From a virus, in IMG/VR virus record IMGVR_UViG_3300006086_000006, positions 1 through 64,000 of that record: a stretch of DNA of 64,000 nucleotides; one strand, written 5' to 3'. The position numbers and the translations under genes are program-made. Shown piece by piece: positions 50,643 to 60,048 of this stretch; the first letter of the stretch is position 1, and each line of letters begins with the position of its first letter. The notes under the pieces were generated by a model. The model was not told the origin of the DNA, searched no databases, and saw nothing but the letters and a program-made list of their open reading frames with translations.

Positions 50643-51062
50643 ATGAATCCTTACAAGAATATTTTAAATAAGGTTAAGTTGTTGTTAAAAGAAGATGACC
50701 AGCTGACAAAGGTACAGTGCGAGTGCCATCAATGGCAGCTGCTTATTAAAATACCTGGGGATTATACGTTCACAGTAGGTAAAGGTGGAGTGAATACTAT
50801 ATTCTATTCACTTTCATCTGCTGAACGTGCAGTATGTTACCCAGATGAAATTCTTACCATATTAGAAGGTTTAGCAAAGTCTAAATCGTTTGGGTATTTA
50901 GCTTTAGATAAGTCAAAGAGTCCTATTGGCTATTCTATTGACAGTAAAGTAGCTACTAAGTTTAAAGGCGCTAGAACTGTTGCAGCTATAGATTTTACTG
51001 GAAAGCACAAAGTTGTGTTGCGTAGAACTACAGATTTGCATGGCAAGAAATTGTGGCAGTAA
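50643..51062 (+). CDS. Hypothetical protein
   Basis: 139 residues from the ATG at 50643 (AGGT upstream). Beta-rich with a Lys-rich end. Follows the glycosyltransferase by 7 bases. No family recognised. Confidence 0.65.
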   Translation: MNPYKNILNKVKLLLKEDDQLTKVQCECHQWQLLIKIPGDYTFTVGKGGVNTIFYSLSSAERAVCYPDEILTILEGLAKSKSFGYLALDKSKSPIGYSIDSKVATKFKGARTVAAIDFTGKHKVVLRRTTDLHGKKLWQ

Positions 51063-51083
51063 TACCTACATAGAGTGATGATA

Positions 51084-51956
51084 ATGGATATTAATAATAC
51101 ACCTAGTGGCATATTGAACTACTACAAGGAAGCGCAGACTGTTGATCTGCTGCCGAATGATGTTGTTTGTGATCTTGTTAGAAAAGCAAAGACAGGTGAC
51201 ATAACTGCCCGAAACCGCGTTATTCGACACAACCTGAAACTTGTTATGGCAATGGCAATGCGTAGTCAACACACTTCAATTTTAGATATTGAAGATCGCA
51301 TTCAGTGGGGTAATCTAGGACTTCTTCACGCTGTTGAAAAATACGATCCTGATATGGTTAATCCAGAAACTGGCAAGCCATTTCAGTTTAGTACATACGC
51401 TACTTGGTGGATTAAGCAGAGTATGGACAGAGAGGGTAAAAATACTCAAAGCACCATTCGATTGCCTATTCATGTTACTAGAAGTATGGCGGCTGTAAAA
51501 CGTATTCAACGTAAGTTATATTTGCGCGGCATACATGATCCTAAGCCCAGTGATTATGCCGAGTATTTCGATGAAGACTTTACTCCAAAAGATTTGAGAA
51601 CCTTCGAATTAGTACCGTACACGTATTCTGAAAATATACTTGCCACTGTTGACGCGGAAGAAGTTTCCTCTATATTCGATACAGTGGAGGACGAGAGTCT
51701 AATGACTTTGGAAGATACTGTGGATAGAGAACTACTAAAGACTGCCATATCGCAATGTTTAGACTCGCTTAACGACTCTGAAAGAACAGTCATTATGTTA
51801 CGTTTCGGTTTAGGTGAAGATTGTAATGAGCTTACTTTGGATGATGTTGGTAAAATCTTAGAACGCACTAGAGAACGTGTGCGACAAATTCAAGTAAAAG
51901 CTATTTCAAAAATGAAAATACAACTACTACGCATATTAAAACAACGGGTATATTAA
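51084..51956 (+). CDS. Sigma-70 family RNA polymerase sigma factor
   Basis: 290 residues from the ATG at 51084. Region 1.2-2: AKTGDITARNRVIRHNLKLV, DIEDRIQWGNLGLLHAVEKYDP, FSTYATWWIKQSM; then STIRLPIHV (region 3 start); region 4: LDSLNDSERTVIMLRFGL and LDDVGKILERTRERVRQIQVKAISKMK (HTH binding -35). A complete sigma of RpoH/RpoS size. Recruits host (or phage) polymerase to phage promoters; which of the two promoter classes seen here it reads is unknown. Confidence 0.95.
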   Translation: MDINNTPSGILNYYKEAQTVDLLPNDVVCDLVRKAKTGDITARNRVIRHNLKLVMAMAMRSQHTSILDIEDRIQWGNLGLLHAVEKYDPDMVNPETGKPFQFSTYATWWIKQSMDREGKNTQSTIRLPIHVTRSMAAVKRIQRKLYLRGIHDPKPSDYAEYFDEDFTPKDLRTFELVPYTYSENILATVDAEEVSSIFDTVEDESLMTLEDTVDRELLKTAISQCLDSLNDSERTVIMLRFGLGEDCNELTLDDVGKILERTRERVRQIQVKAISKMKIQLLRILKQRVY

Positions 51957-51957
51957 A

Positions 51958-52941
51958 ATGAAATTGGAATCTGGTGATTATTTTATTGCGCGCCATCGCG
52001 GTCGTGCCAAACTATGTGTTAAACTCGCTGGTGGCTTTCGTGCTACTCTTGAAAGTACATTACATGCTGATGAGCCTGAAACTATTGAGTATGATCCAGA
52101 ACAGGTGTTGTGTAACCTAGGGCAGAACCCTAAACCAGACACATACTGCAAAGTTAAGGTACGCCCATTTATTAAGACTGTGGAAAGTAAACGCTTTGGT
52201 CCTATTCATATTTGTACTGAAATTCCAAAGAAAGATATGAAAGCACTCAGTGGTGCTATGAAGACAGTGTTTGATTGGTATGAAAAGAATGTTACAACTG
52301 CATTCTTACCATTGTATGCTATATATTTGTACCCACCTGCAGGTAAGATGGTAGGTTGCTATATAACAAAAGTTAAGGGTACAGATATTCAAGATGAAAT
52401 GCACTTGATGCCTAAAGCATTTTCTGATACTAAATACAATGAGTACATGATTGCACATGAATTCGCACATGGTCTGTTTAATCGCTGTGTGCCTAAACCA
52501 ATACGCGCTAAGTGGTTGAAGTTGTATCAGAAGCGTTTAAAACTATCTAAGATTAAACGTGAGCAACTTGACCTTCTTTGGAAGTCTGTTGTAGAGTACG
52601 AAGGTGGTCTTAGTGCTTTTCAAAAAGAAATGGCAGATGATACAGATAGTTTAGTACTAAAAGAAGTAATTGGTTATTTTCGTAGAAATCATCGCATGAC
52701 ACGCGATGATATTGATATGATGTTGTTGCAAGATACGGAAACTTTGGCAGATATGTGGCCATCAACTACAGCATTAACAGAGGAACGTCCTGATATTTCC
52801 ACTTATAGTTTAAAGAGTTATCAGGAATTCTTTTGTGAAGCTGTGGCTTACCATGCTACTGGTAAAAAGTTGCCGAAAGATGTGGAAAAGGGTCTGCAAT
52901 ACACATTCAAACACTGTAAAAGAACATTGAACGACAACTAA
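51958..52941 (+). CDS. HExxH zinc metallopeptidase-like protein
   Basis: 327 residues. HEFAH at 167-171 inside YMIAHEFAHGLF, with a downstream acidic ligand candidate in YQEFFCEAVAYHATG near residue 290, a gluzincin arrangement. No signal peptide, so cytoplasmic. Could mature phage proteins or cut a host factor; the beta-rich N-terminal 90 residues are unassigned. One base after the sigma stop. Confidence 0.75.
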   Translation: MKLESGDYFIARHRGRAKLCVKLAGGFRATLESTLHADEPETIEYDPEQVLCNLGQNPKPDTYCKVKVRPFIKTVESKRFGPIHICTEIPKKDMKALSGAMKTVFDWYEKNVTTAFLPLYAIYLYPPAGKMVGCYITKVKGTDIQDEMHLMPKAFSDTKYNEYMIAHEFAHGLFNRCVPKPIRAKWLKLYQKRLKLSKIKREQLDLLWKSVVEYEGGLSAFQKEMADDTDSLVLKEVIGYFRRNHRMTRDDIDMMLLQDTETLADMWPSTTALTEERPDISTYSLKSYQEFFCEAVAYHATGKKLPKDVEKGLQYTFKHCKRTLNDN

Positions 52942-52954
52942 TAAGGTATATTGT

Positions 52955-53689
52955 ATGACAGCGGTGGATCAGTCTTTTCTAACAAAAATGTTTAATGGCC
53001 TACTGCTGTTCAATACGTTAATTTCAAATTCAGCACCTCTCCAATCTACTTCTTTGTTGTGTCCAAACAAAGTTAAGTTTCTCTATGACCCTGTTAGAGT
53101 TCAGATTCTACACAGTGGATTATATTTCATTATTCCTGATTTGTCTTTAGATGATCAGGAGATACTAGAAGCTGCTATATTGCAAGTTCTACCTACAGCT
53201 ACACAAGGTACCGTGATTAAAGTACCTGAACATCTCGGTCTACTGTTCCTTACTAAAAATATCCAATCATATAAAATATTCAATCAATTAGAATATCGTG
53301 ATGGCGAGCTGCGCTTCTACAAACATCCTCAGTGTCTGATGGTAGCTAGTACATTACCTACTGATATTTTCAAACCAGAATTCTGTTACTTGCGTGAAGT
53401 GCAGTACGTTAGTTTATTGGTGCAAGGTTTAGTGTCCACTGTTCGTCACACCGATAGTACAGATCGCGTAAATAAAATAAAAGCAGATATACGTGTAATA
53501 CGACAATATGCCAATACTGATTATCGTCCTAATGTTGGTACTAAAGGTGACCTTGTATTATCTGTAGTAAATACAGATTTGGTGTATGATCCCTCCGATC
53601 CTGATTTCTTAGCAATTGTGTATACTCTACTGTACAATATGTACACACCGTACACAGAAATAGGAGATGTAATGAAATGGTCGACTTAA
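52955..53689 (+). CDS. Hypothetical protein
   Basis: 244 residues; AAGG upstream. Mixed alpha/beta, hydrophobic; no family recognised. Overlaps the next gene by 13 bases. Confidence 0.65.
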   Translation: MTAVDQSFLTKMFNGLLLFNTLISNSAPLQSTSLLCPNKVKFLYDPVRVQILHSGLYFIIPDLSLDDQEILEAAILQVLPTATQGTVIKVPEHLGLLFLTKNIQSYKIFNQLEYRDGELRFYKHPQCLMVASTLPTDIFKPEFCYLREVQYVSLLVQGLVSTVRHTDSTDRVNKIKADIRVIRQYANTDYRPNVGTKGDLVLSVVNTDLVYDPSDPDFLAIVYTLLYNMYTPYTEIGDVMKWST

Positions 53690-53883
53690 AGTTTACGAAA
53701 AAGCAACCAACTAAGGTAGGCTTGTATGAGATAACTTGTAGCGAAAATAATTATGTTCCAGAGCGTGTTGCTATTACACGTAACGGTAGTTATCTGCAAG
53801 TACATTCCAATGATCTTGGTGTTACGGATTTAGATAGCTTTCACGCAGGTTTAATTGATTTGAAATGGTGCTGTATAGCATAA
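53677..53883 (+). CDS. Hypothetical 68-aa protein
   Basis: Beta-rich small protein starting at the second ATG after GGAG (10-base spacing). No family recognised. Confidence 0.65.
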   Translation: MVDLKFTKKQPTKVGLYEITCSENNYVPERVAITRNGSYLQVHSNDLGVTDLDSFHAGLIDLKWCCIA

Positions 53884-53895
53884 TAGGTGAATATT

Positions 53896-55035
53896 GTGGC
53901 AAAAGAAAAGAGTGCAAAGAAAAAAGAGAGTAAAGAGATTGTTATATCACAGTCATTAGCAGTTAAATATCGTCCACGCAAGTTTAAAGACCTTGTAGGT
54001 CAAGATCCAGTCGTCACTGTAATTAAAGGTATGTTCAAGACGCGCAAGTTTCCTGGTGCTATTCTTATTGAAGGTCAAACAGGCGGAGGTAAGACTACTA
54101 CTGCCCGTATGTTATTTGCGTATTTGAATTGTGAAACGTATAACGCTTGTGGTAAGTGTGCATCGTGTCAAATGGGTGTTGAATCGCATCCTGATTTGCA
54201 GGTAGTCAACGCAGGTACCGATGGTGGTGTAGATGCCATGCGTAAGCTAGTAAAAAGTGCTAATCTAAGTCCTTTGTTTAATAAGCGTGTTATTTGCGTG
54301 GATGAGGCACATAAACTTACAGGTGCTAGTGCTGAGGCACTTTTAGTACCATTAGAAGAACCCAGTAGAGATACAATTTGGATTTTGTGTACTACTGAAC
54401 CTGAAGGTTTGAAAGCTACGTTAAAGAACCGTTGTGTTCGCCTTGTTATGCGTACAATTCCTAAGGCTCAGATCATTGAGAGGCTTATGACAGTTGCAGA
54501 ACAAGAAGGTACTAACTTGGCTAAGATTAAAGGTAGCAAAGAAGCATTAGAAATGATTGCAGATTTCACCAACGGCAGTATGCGCGAAGCACTAGCCTTG
54601 TTAGAAACTGTACTGTTCGGTATTCAAGGTGGTGGTGATATTAGCGATAAGACTGTGCTTACTGCTTATGTACAAAACAGCGAAGTAGATTTAGATAAGG
54701 CATCAGCCAACTTCGTAGCTCTTATGCTTGCCAATAAATTCTCTGCCGCAGTAGGTGTGTTACGCACTACTGAAAACATGCGCGGCTTCTTATCTAAATC
54801 ACTCTGGCTCGCAGATAACCTTGTAGGTCGTCACACAAAAACAAACAAGTTCCAATCTTACACCGTTCGCCTATTCGATGAAGTGTGTAAGAAAAATGGA
54901 TATGAACAGCCAAAGTTCGCCGCTGTTATGAAACTATTGCGTGTGTTAGTTGAAGCAAATCAGGACTTCAATCGTAGTACAGTTCAAGAATCTTTCATTT
55001 TACATGCCTCCATTGAAAAATATGCCCAGGAGTAA
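53896..55035 (+). CDS. Clamp-loader ATPase, DnaX-type
   Basis: 379 residues; GTG start at 53896 with AGGTGA 6 bases upstream. YRPRKFKDLVGQ, Walker A GQTGGGKTT, zinc module CGKCASC, Walker B CVDEAHKL, and LKNRCVRLV as the arginine-finger segment. Helical C-terminal oligomerisation part follows. The zinc module and sequence are closer to bacterial gamma/tau than to T4 gp44. Loads the sliding clamp for processive replication. Confidence 0.93.
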   Translation: MAKEKSAKKKESKEIVISQSLAVKYRPRKFKDLVGQDPVVTVIKGMFKTRKFPGAILIEGQTGGGKTTTARMLFAYLNCETYNACGKCASCQMGVESHPDLQVVNAGTDGGVDAMRKLVKSANLSPLFNKRVICVDEAHKLTGASAEALLVPLEEPSRDTIWILCTTEPEGLKATLKNRCVRLVMRTIPKAQIIERLMTVAEQEGTNLAKIKGSKEALEMIADFTNGSMREALALLETVLFGIQGGGDISDKTVLTAYVQNSEVDLDKASANFVALMLANKFSAAVGVLRTTENMRGFLSKSLWLADNLVGRHTKTNKFQSYTVRLFDEVCKKNGYEQPKFAAVMKLLRVLVEANQDFNRSTVQESFILHASIEKYAQE

Positions 55036-55038
55036 TCT

Positions 55039-55281
55039 ATGTATTTATTACAACATTGGCTGTTTGTGTTAAAGTTTAAGTCATCTACTGCGTTCTATCG
55101 TATGCGCGATAAACTATCTTGGTTCGCTGCGCGTTGTCTGCTGCCAGATCGTGTAGCATACTTCTCTGCCATAAATGTTGTTGCACACGCTACAACAGGC
55201 AATCACAGTAATACTATTGCAACTGAATTACGTGCAATGGAAGCTATCAAACGATTTGCAGATGATAAGAACCTGGATTAA
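55039..55281 (+). CDS. Hypothetical 80-aa protein
   Basis: Basic N-terminal half; AGGAG upstream. Overlaps nothing and sits tight between the clamp loader and the zinc-ribbon gene. No family recognised. Confidence 0.65.
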   Translation: MYLLQHWLFVLKFKSSTAFYRMRDKLSWFAARCLLPDRVAYFSAINVVAHATTGNHSNTIATELRAMEAIKRFADDKNLD

Positions 55282-55283
55282 TC

Positions 55284-55607
55284 ATGTCGCTATTTCAATG
55301 TGAAAACTGCGGTTGTGTTGAAAATACCGCAGTGTCTAATCAAGGCTTCATACATAGTCTCGATAGTTTTAGTTGGGAAGGTATAGAGCACTTGCGAGGT
55401 AAGAAACTTTGCAGCGCTTGTGGTCCCTCCAAATACCACAACGGTAAACTCTCTGGCTTTGGTGTGTGGCACAACGTGTTTAAGCGAACATTCTTACCTA
55501 TCGGTATGTTTAAAACAAACTCTGTCGGTAATATTCAACATATAGAAACCTGCTCTGAAAACTACAAAGAATTTATTTGCGAGGCACCAGAACATGTTAG
55601 ATTATAA
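55284..55607 (+). CDS. Zinc-ribbon phage protein
   Basis: 107 residues. CENCGC at 6-11 and CSACGP at about 43 form a zinc ribbon; SGFGVWHNVFKR is a further conserved-looking part. This type occurs in many phages; function unknown. Overlaps the MazG-like gene by 14 bases. Confidence 0.7.
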   Translation: MSLFQCENCGCVENTAVSNQGFIHSLDSFSWEGIEHLRGKKLCSACGPSKYHNGKLSGFGVWHNVFKRTFLPIGMFKTNSVGNIQHIETCSENYKEFICEAPEHVRL

Positions 55608-56088
55608 AGAACACCTACTTGCCTGTTTAGGTGAGGAATGTGGTGAAGTATCTCAGATCGTAGGTAAGTCTTCTCGTTTCGGTTCATTCGATGCTAAGCA
55701 CCAGGACGTACCGAATAACATAGAGCTTATGCGTAAAGAAGTACACGATATTATTTCCGTGTATCGTGATTACTGTCGTGAAACAGGACACAAGTTTGAG
55801 ATAGATGAAAGTCTGTTGGATGCTAAGCGCCGCAGAGTTCACCTATTTATGTTACGTGCGTATATATCAGGTAATTTGGATGTACGTGGTAGATTCTTTC
55901 GGATACTCACTGAATTGCCTGCCGACGCTATTCCTGACAAATATGTAAAATTCTTTAAAACACACTTTAGTGATTTCCGCAGACAGCTTATGTGCTTGTT
56001 GCCTGATATGAAATCCGAAAAAGAATCACCAGTACACCATTACGTGATTGCAGCTATTGAGAAATACATTGCAGAAAATGAGAGCTAG
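55594..56088 (+). CDS. MazG-like nucleotide pyrophosphohydrolase
   Basis: 164 residues. LGEECGEVSQIVGK (ExxE, metal) and LRKEVHDIISVYRDYC-type (E..D) helices match the MazG/dUTPase all-alpha NTP pyrophosphohydrolases. The C-terminal 80 residues are an extra helical part. Phage MazG proteins may clean dNTP pools or lower host (p)ppGpp. Confidence 0.75.
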   Translation: MLDYKEHLLACLGEECGEVSQIVGKSSRFGSFDAKHQDVPNNIELMRKEVHDIISVYRDYCRETGHKFEIDESLLDAKRRRVHLFMLRAYISGNLDVRGRFFRILTELPADAIPDKYVKFFKTHFSDFRRQLMCLLPDMKSEKESPVHHYVIAAIEKYIAENES

Positions 56089-56090
56089 TT

Positions 56091-58403
56091 ATGATAATCG
56101 GTACAGAAATATTACTTCACAATGTTAAGCCGTACAAATCAGTTCGTGTATCGCTAACAGATAACGACGGTCTTGTTGTTGTTACAGGTCATAATAAAGA
56201 CAGTCGCATATCAAAGAATCAAAGTAATGGTTCTGGTAAGTCTATGTTGTTCGGCGCTATTTCTAATTGCCGCTATTCTTCTGCACCGTCTAGTACGTTG
56301 AAGAACAGCAAGAAAGATATGATTAGCAAAGGTTCCAAGATAGGCTTCCGATTCGTAACAGCAGATGGTCGTAAAGTGCAATTCACACAGCACACCAAAG
56401 GCTGGAACATCCATATCAATGGTGAAGATCAGCACGTTCACCGCATGGATCACCAGATTGCTAAAATGGCAGAACTATTCCCACTATCGGAGGAAGAGTT
56501 TTATGCCTACACCTATTTGTCCAGCATACAAGGACAAAGAGTACACTTCCAAGTTGATAAACCTTCCGAACGTCTGAAATTCATTACTTCTATCTTCCGT
56601 CTTGACGATTATGACAAGATGAAGAAATACTTTACCATGATGTTGGGTAAAGTTAAGGAAGAGCAAATTCGATTCGATGTATTAGAATCTAAAATGCTGA
56701 GTATTACTACTGGACTTGGAAAAGTAAATTGGTCTAATGATCTTCGTGTTGAATATGATGAACTATCTACTAAGTTAAAGAAAATATCTAAACGGTCCAC
56801 TCAATTATCTGATCGTAAAAATGAGTTGATTGCAGAACTTGCTGGACTTCGCACTCTATTGAAGTCTCTGACTAAGTTAGAGAACATGCGTGGTGAGATT
56901 AAAGAGTTCGATAAAGTAATACTTACCGAGAAATTGAAGGCCGCAGAAGCCTATGAATATTATCTGAGAGATAAAGAAACATTCGATACACAATCAGCTA
57001 AAATAAAAACAAGATTGGATAAGCTGTGTTATACGGGTGAACTACCTGATATTAAAGCATTAATTACCGAGTACAAAAAGTTTGAAGCACGTCACGATAC
57101 ATTGCGACAAGCTGTTAAAGATGCCAAAGTACACAATGATAGAATGGCAAAGATAGAGGAACAGTGTACTGAGCTTCGTAAAGAAATAACTGCACTAGGC
57201 TTTAATAGCCCTAAAGATATTGTTGTACCTAAAACATTGGATGAAGATTTAGCTGCGTACAAGACTACGTTGAAATTACGCGACCTACTCGATGCTAAAG
57301 ATTGTGCTACGTGTCCAACCTGCCAACAGTCTGTAGATATTAAGGCAATACAGAAGTCTGTCAGTGTAGCTAGAAAACGCATTGATGAACTAACGGCTGT
57401 GCGTGATGCCAAAGCACTTGCTACTCGTTATAAAGAATTGAAAGCCAAACTAGAACCAGTTATTGATGTTAGTGAGTTATCTACCAAGTTAACTGCACTT
57501 ACTGTGCGTTTGGAGAAACTAGAAACACGTATTGATAATGCTAAGACTATAAAAGAAGTATTGGCATCTAAAGCAGATATTCGTAAACCTAAAGAAGTAC
57601 CCACTGTTAAGAAGTCCGCCTCTTACTATCGGAAACAGATTGGTGCCTTGAAAGAATTCATCCAATTAGAGAATGAAGTTGGTGGTAACACTTACAAGTC
57701 CGTCAATAAAACACACGCTGATACCACAACGTGTCTCGAAACATTGGATTTAGATTTAAAGCGTATTAGTAAAAAATACACTGTCATGTTGGAGCGTAAA
57801 TCTAAACTTGATCTGATGTTTGGTGAATATACTACGCTAATACGTCAGCGCAAAGAATTAGAAGCAGAGTTGGATGAAGTTAAACCAATACTTGCTAAGC
57901 GGGATATGTATAAAGCACTTGAACGTGCTTGGTCTGCAAAAGGTATCAAAGTAAACGCTGCTAATGATATTATGGCGTTGTTGGAATCTAATCTAAACAA
58001 GTATTCTGAATTAATATTTGCGGAACCATTTCAGTTCCGAACATACGCTACAGAGTCTGGTATATTCTGCGAAGTATCTCGTGGTAATGGTACTGCACCT
58101 ACAGATGTTCGTTTAATGAGTGGTGCAGAATCTGATTCATTTAAGTTATTGTTCTTGCTTAGCTTACTGCTAATGGTAGATCCTGCTCGCCGAACTAATT
58201 TCGTGGTGTTAGACGAACCGGACAGTCACATGGATGAGGCTACACGCAATATATTCATAAACAAGTTCTTACCTTTCTTGCGTGAAGTGGTACCCCATGT
58301 GTTTTTAATAACACCGAATGATGAACACCTTTACGAAGACACAACTATATGGCGTGTTATTAAGCATAAAGGTGTGTCCAAATTAGTTGTAGGAGAACAC
58401 TAA
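56091..58403 (+). CDS. SbcC/Rad50-like ATPase (T4 gp46 homologue)
   Basis: 770 residues. Walker A SNGSGKS near 45-51, though the usual first Gly is replaced; a long coiled coil interrupted by CPTCQQ, the zinc hook; signature LMSGAESDSFK; Walker B FVVLDEPDSHMDEA. Works with the SbcD-like nuclease (60048) to resect DNA ends so UvsX can load. GAG upstream. Confidence 0.95.
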   Translation: MIIGTEILLHNVKPYKSVRVSLTDNDGLVVVTGHNKDSRISKNQSNGSGKSMLFGAISNCRYSSAPSSTLKNSKKDMISKGSKIGFRFVTADGRKVQFTQHTKGWNIHINGEDQHVHRMDHQIAKMAELFPLSEEEFYAYTYLSSIQGQRVHFQVDKPSERLKFITSIFRLDDYDKMKKYFTMMLGKVKEEQIRFDVLESKMLSITTGLGKVNWSNDLRVEYDELSTKLKKISKRSTQLSDRKNELIAELAGLRTLLKSLTKLENMRGEIKEFDKVILTEKLKAAEAYEYYLRDKETFDTQSAKIKTRLDKLCYTGELPDIKALITEYKKFEARHDTLRQAVKDAKVHNDRMAKIEEQCTELRKEITALGFNSPKDIVVPKTLDEDLAAYKTTLKLRDLLDAKDCATCPTCQQSVDIKAIQKSVSVARKRIDELTAVRDAKALATRYKELKAKLEPVIDVSELSTKLTALTVRLEKLETRIDNAKTIKEVLASKADIRKPKEVPTVKKSASYYRKQIGALKEFIQLENEVGGNTYKSVNKTHADTTTCLETLDLDLKRISKKYTVMLERKSKLDLMFGEYTTLIRQRKELEAELDEVKPILAKRDMYKALERAWSAKGIKVNAANDIMALLESNLNKYSELIFAEPFQFRTYATESGIFCEVSRGNGTAPTDVRLMSGAESDSFKLLFLLSLLLMVDPARRTNFVVLDEPDSHMDEATRNIFINKFLPFLREVVPHVFLITPNDEHLYEDTTIWRVIKHKGVSKLVVGEH

Positions 58404-58741
58404 TGTTGTATAGTGCGAGATTATGTTTACGCAGCTTAACAGCTGCCGAAATATCTGTTAAAGTAAAGCAATTTCACGACGACTGTAAGGTATCTTCCTC
58501 ATTTTACCCAGTTATACGCGAAGAATACTTTATAGAACATTCCGCGTATCTTTCGCTAAACGGTGCCCAACTTAATGTAAATACATATAACGCGGAGATT
58601 GATTTACGTAAATCAGATACTGGTTGTGGTACTATGTTTGGCATACCTGCACGTAGTGACGTATTTCAACACAGAAATGTACGTGATAGTGAGAATGTGC
58701 CAACTCTTAACATAGAGTACCGCTGCTTTGGAGAAGAATAA
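58403..58741 (+). CDS. Hypothetical protein
   Basis: 112 residues; AGGAG upstream, one-base overlap with the SbcC gene. No family recognised. Confidence 0.65.
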   Translation: MLYSARLCLRSLTAAEISVKVKQFHDDCKVSSSFYPVIREEYFIEHSAYLSLNGAQLNVNTYNAEIDLRKSDTGCGTMFGIPARSDVFQHRNVRDSENVPTLNIEYRCFGEE

Positions 58742-58743
58742 AA

Positions 58744-59490
58744 ATGATACCACTAGGCGTATGTAACCATTCACCTGATTATATAACACATTGGTTAAAG
58801 AAGGTCGCTAATGTGTCTTTAAAGAACACGTTTATGGTAGCTGAACTACTCCCAGAAACAACCAAGAATAAAGCATTGTTATTTCTATCACCTAGTGTAT
58901 TCAAACACCACTTACCTACTCTTAACACCACAATTTATGATAACACATTGTGTTTTGTATTTGGTAGTCCTGTAGATTTAATGTCATTTGATATAATACC
59001 TTTAGATTACAGTTTATCCGAGAACGTGCACTTGGATGCGTTCCAGTTCACACCTATTCAATTAGATTTACTGCATGCCTCACCTGTCCAAGTTAAATAT
59101 ACTAAGCACGATTTCTTAGACATAGTGTTAGAGAAAGTACAATCGTTTAATGGGATACTTACACAGTTGATGACATTTATTTACCAGATACGTCCTAGTA
59201 CACACCAAGCACCTGTGAAGGAAATGGTTTGCCAATGGTTAGTATCTGATGAGACTGCGGATGATCTGGATGTTAGAATTAAAAAGAATCAACAACATGC
59301 ACCTATATCTGAGAAGCAGATACAGCGCTTACGTACTATAGCCACGTCCGAAGTTGCCGAACTTTATCGCCAAGCATTAAAAGCCACTAAACATATCACT
59401 GATTTGGATAGCCCAGCATTCTACAAAATAGTAACTAAGATGAAGGTGTCTGCTTACGAAATTCGATACATCCGTGCGGTTACCAAGTGA
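58744..59490 (+). CDS. Hypothetical protein between SbcC and SbcD
   Basis: 248 residues. The first two-thirds are beta-rich; the C-terminal third is helical and basic (KQIQRLRTIATSEVAELYRQALK). Position in the replication block makes a small replication accessory (for example a clamp-loader small subunit) possible, but no motif supports it. Confidence 0.6.
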   Translation: MIPLGVCNHSPDYITHWLKKVANVSLKNTFMVAELLPETTKNKALLFLSPSVFKHHLPTLNTTIYDNTLCFVFGSPVDLMSFDIIPLDYSLSENVHLDAFQFTPIQLDLLHASPVQVKYTKHDFLDIVLEKVQSFNGILTQLMTFIYQIRPSTHQAPVKEMVCQWLVSDETADDLDVRIKKNQQHAPISEKQIQRLRTIATSEVAELYRQALKATKHITDLDSPAFYKIVTKMKVSAYEIRYIRAVTK

Positions 59491-59497
59491 GGTTATT

Positions 59498-59779
59498 GTG
59501 GCTAGTAAAAAGAAGCTAAGTGTAAAAGAGCTAGAACGCAGAAGCAGACAGCGACAAGCACAAGGCTTGAATAAAAACAAGAAATCACGTATTGACAAGA
59601 ATGGTGTTCTAAAACCTCCATATAACAATATGACACACTTCAGCACAATTACAACACTACCCAACGATGCCTCTGATATGATAGGTACAGCAACCTATAC
59701 AGTAGTTACAAATGATCTGCTGTGGCAACTTAGGGCTCGCAGATACCTAAATAGGTTATTACAAAATAGGGCATACTAA
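59498..59779 (+). CDS. Hypothetical small basic protein
   Basis: 93 residues; GTG start at 59498 with GAGG upstream. Strongly basic N-terminus (ASKKKLSVKELERRSRQRQ). One-base overlap with the next gene. No family recognised. Confidence 0.65.
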   Translation: MASKKKLSVKELERRSRQRQAQGLNKNKKSRIDKNGVLKPPYNNMTHFSTITTLPNDASDMIGTATYTVVTNDLLWQLRARRYLNRLLQNRAY

Positions 59780-60048
59780 TGAAGAAAACTTATACTCCAC
59801 CGCCTTTTCCAGACGCAGAAGAATTTGCACGTTTCTTTGAAACTGTAGCAGCAGGGTTACGTAGTGGTAACATACATCTACACTCTCTTTCCTGTAGTTC
59901 GGAACTTAGACCTTGGAACAACTATCGTACACATAACGTAAATTTTGAGTTTATTGGTAATGCGGGGACTGTGCCTAACTATTATGCGAATGAGCCTGCC
60001 GTTCAAATTCGTAATACAGAACAACTACTAATAGAGTGCGAGAAGTAA
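59779..60048 (+). CDS. Hypothetical 89-aa protein
   Basis: Pro-rich start (YTPPPFPDAEEF), then alpha/beta. TAATG overlap with the SbcD-like gene. No family recognised. Confidence 0.65.
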   Translation: MKKTYTPPPFPDAEEFARFFETVAAGLRSGNIHLHSLSCSSELRPWNNYRTHNVNFEFIGNAGTVPNYYANEPAVQIRNTEQLLIECEK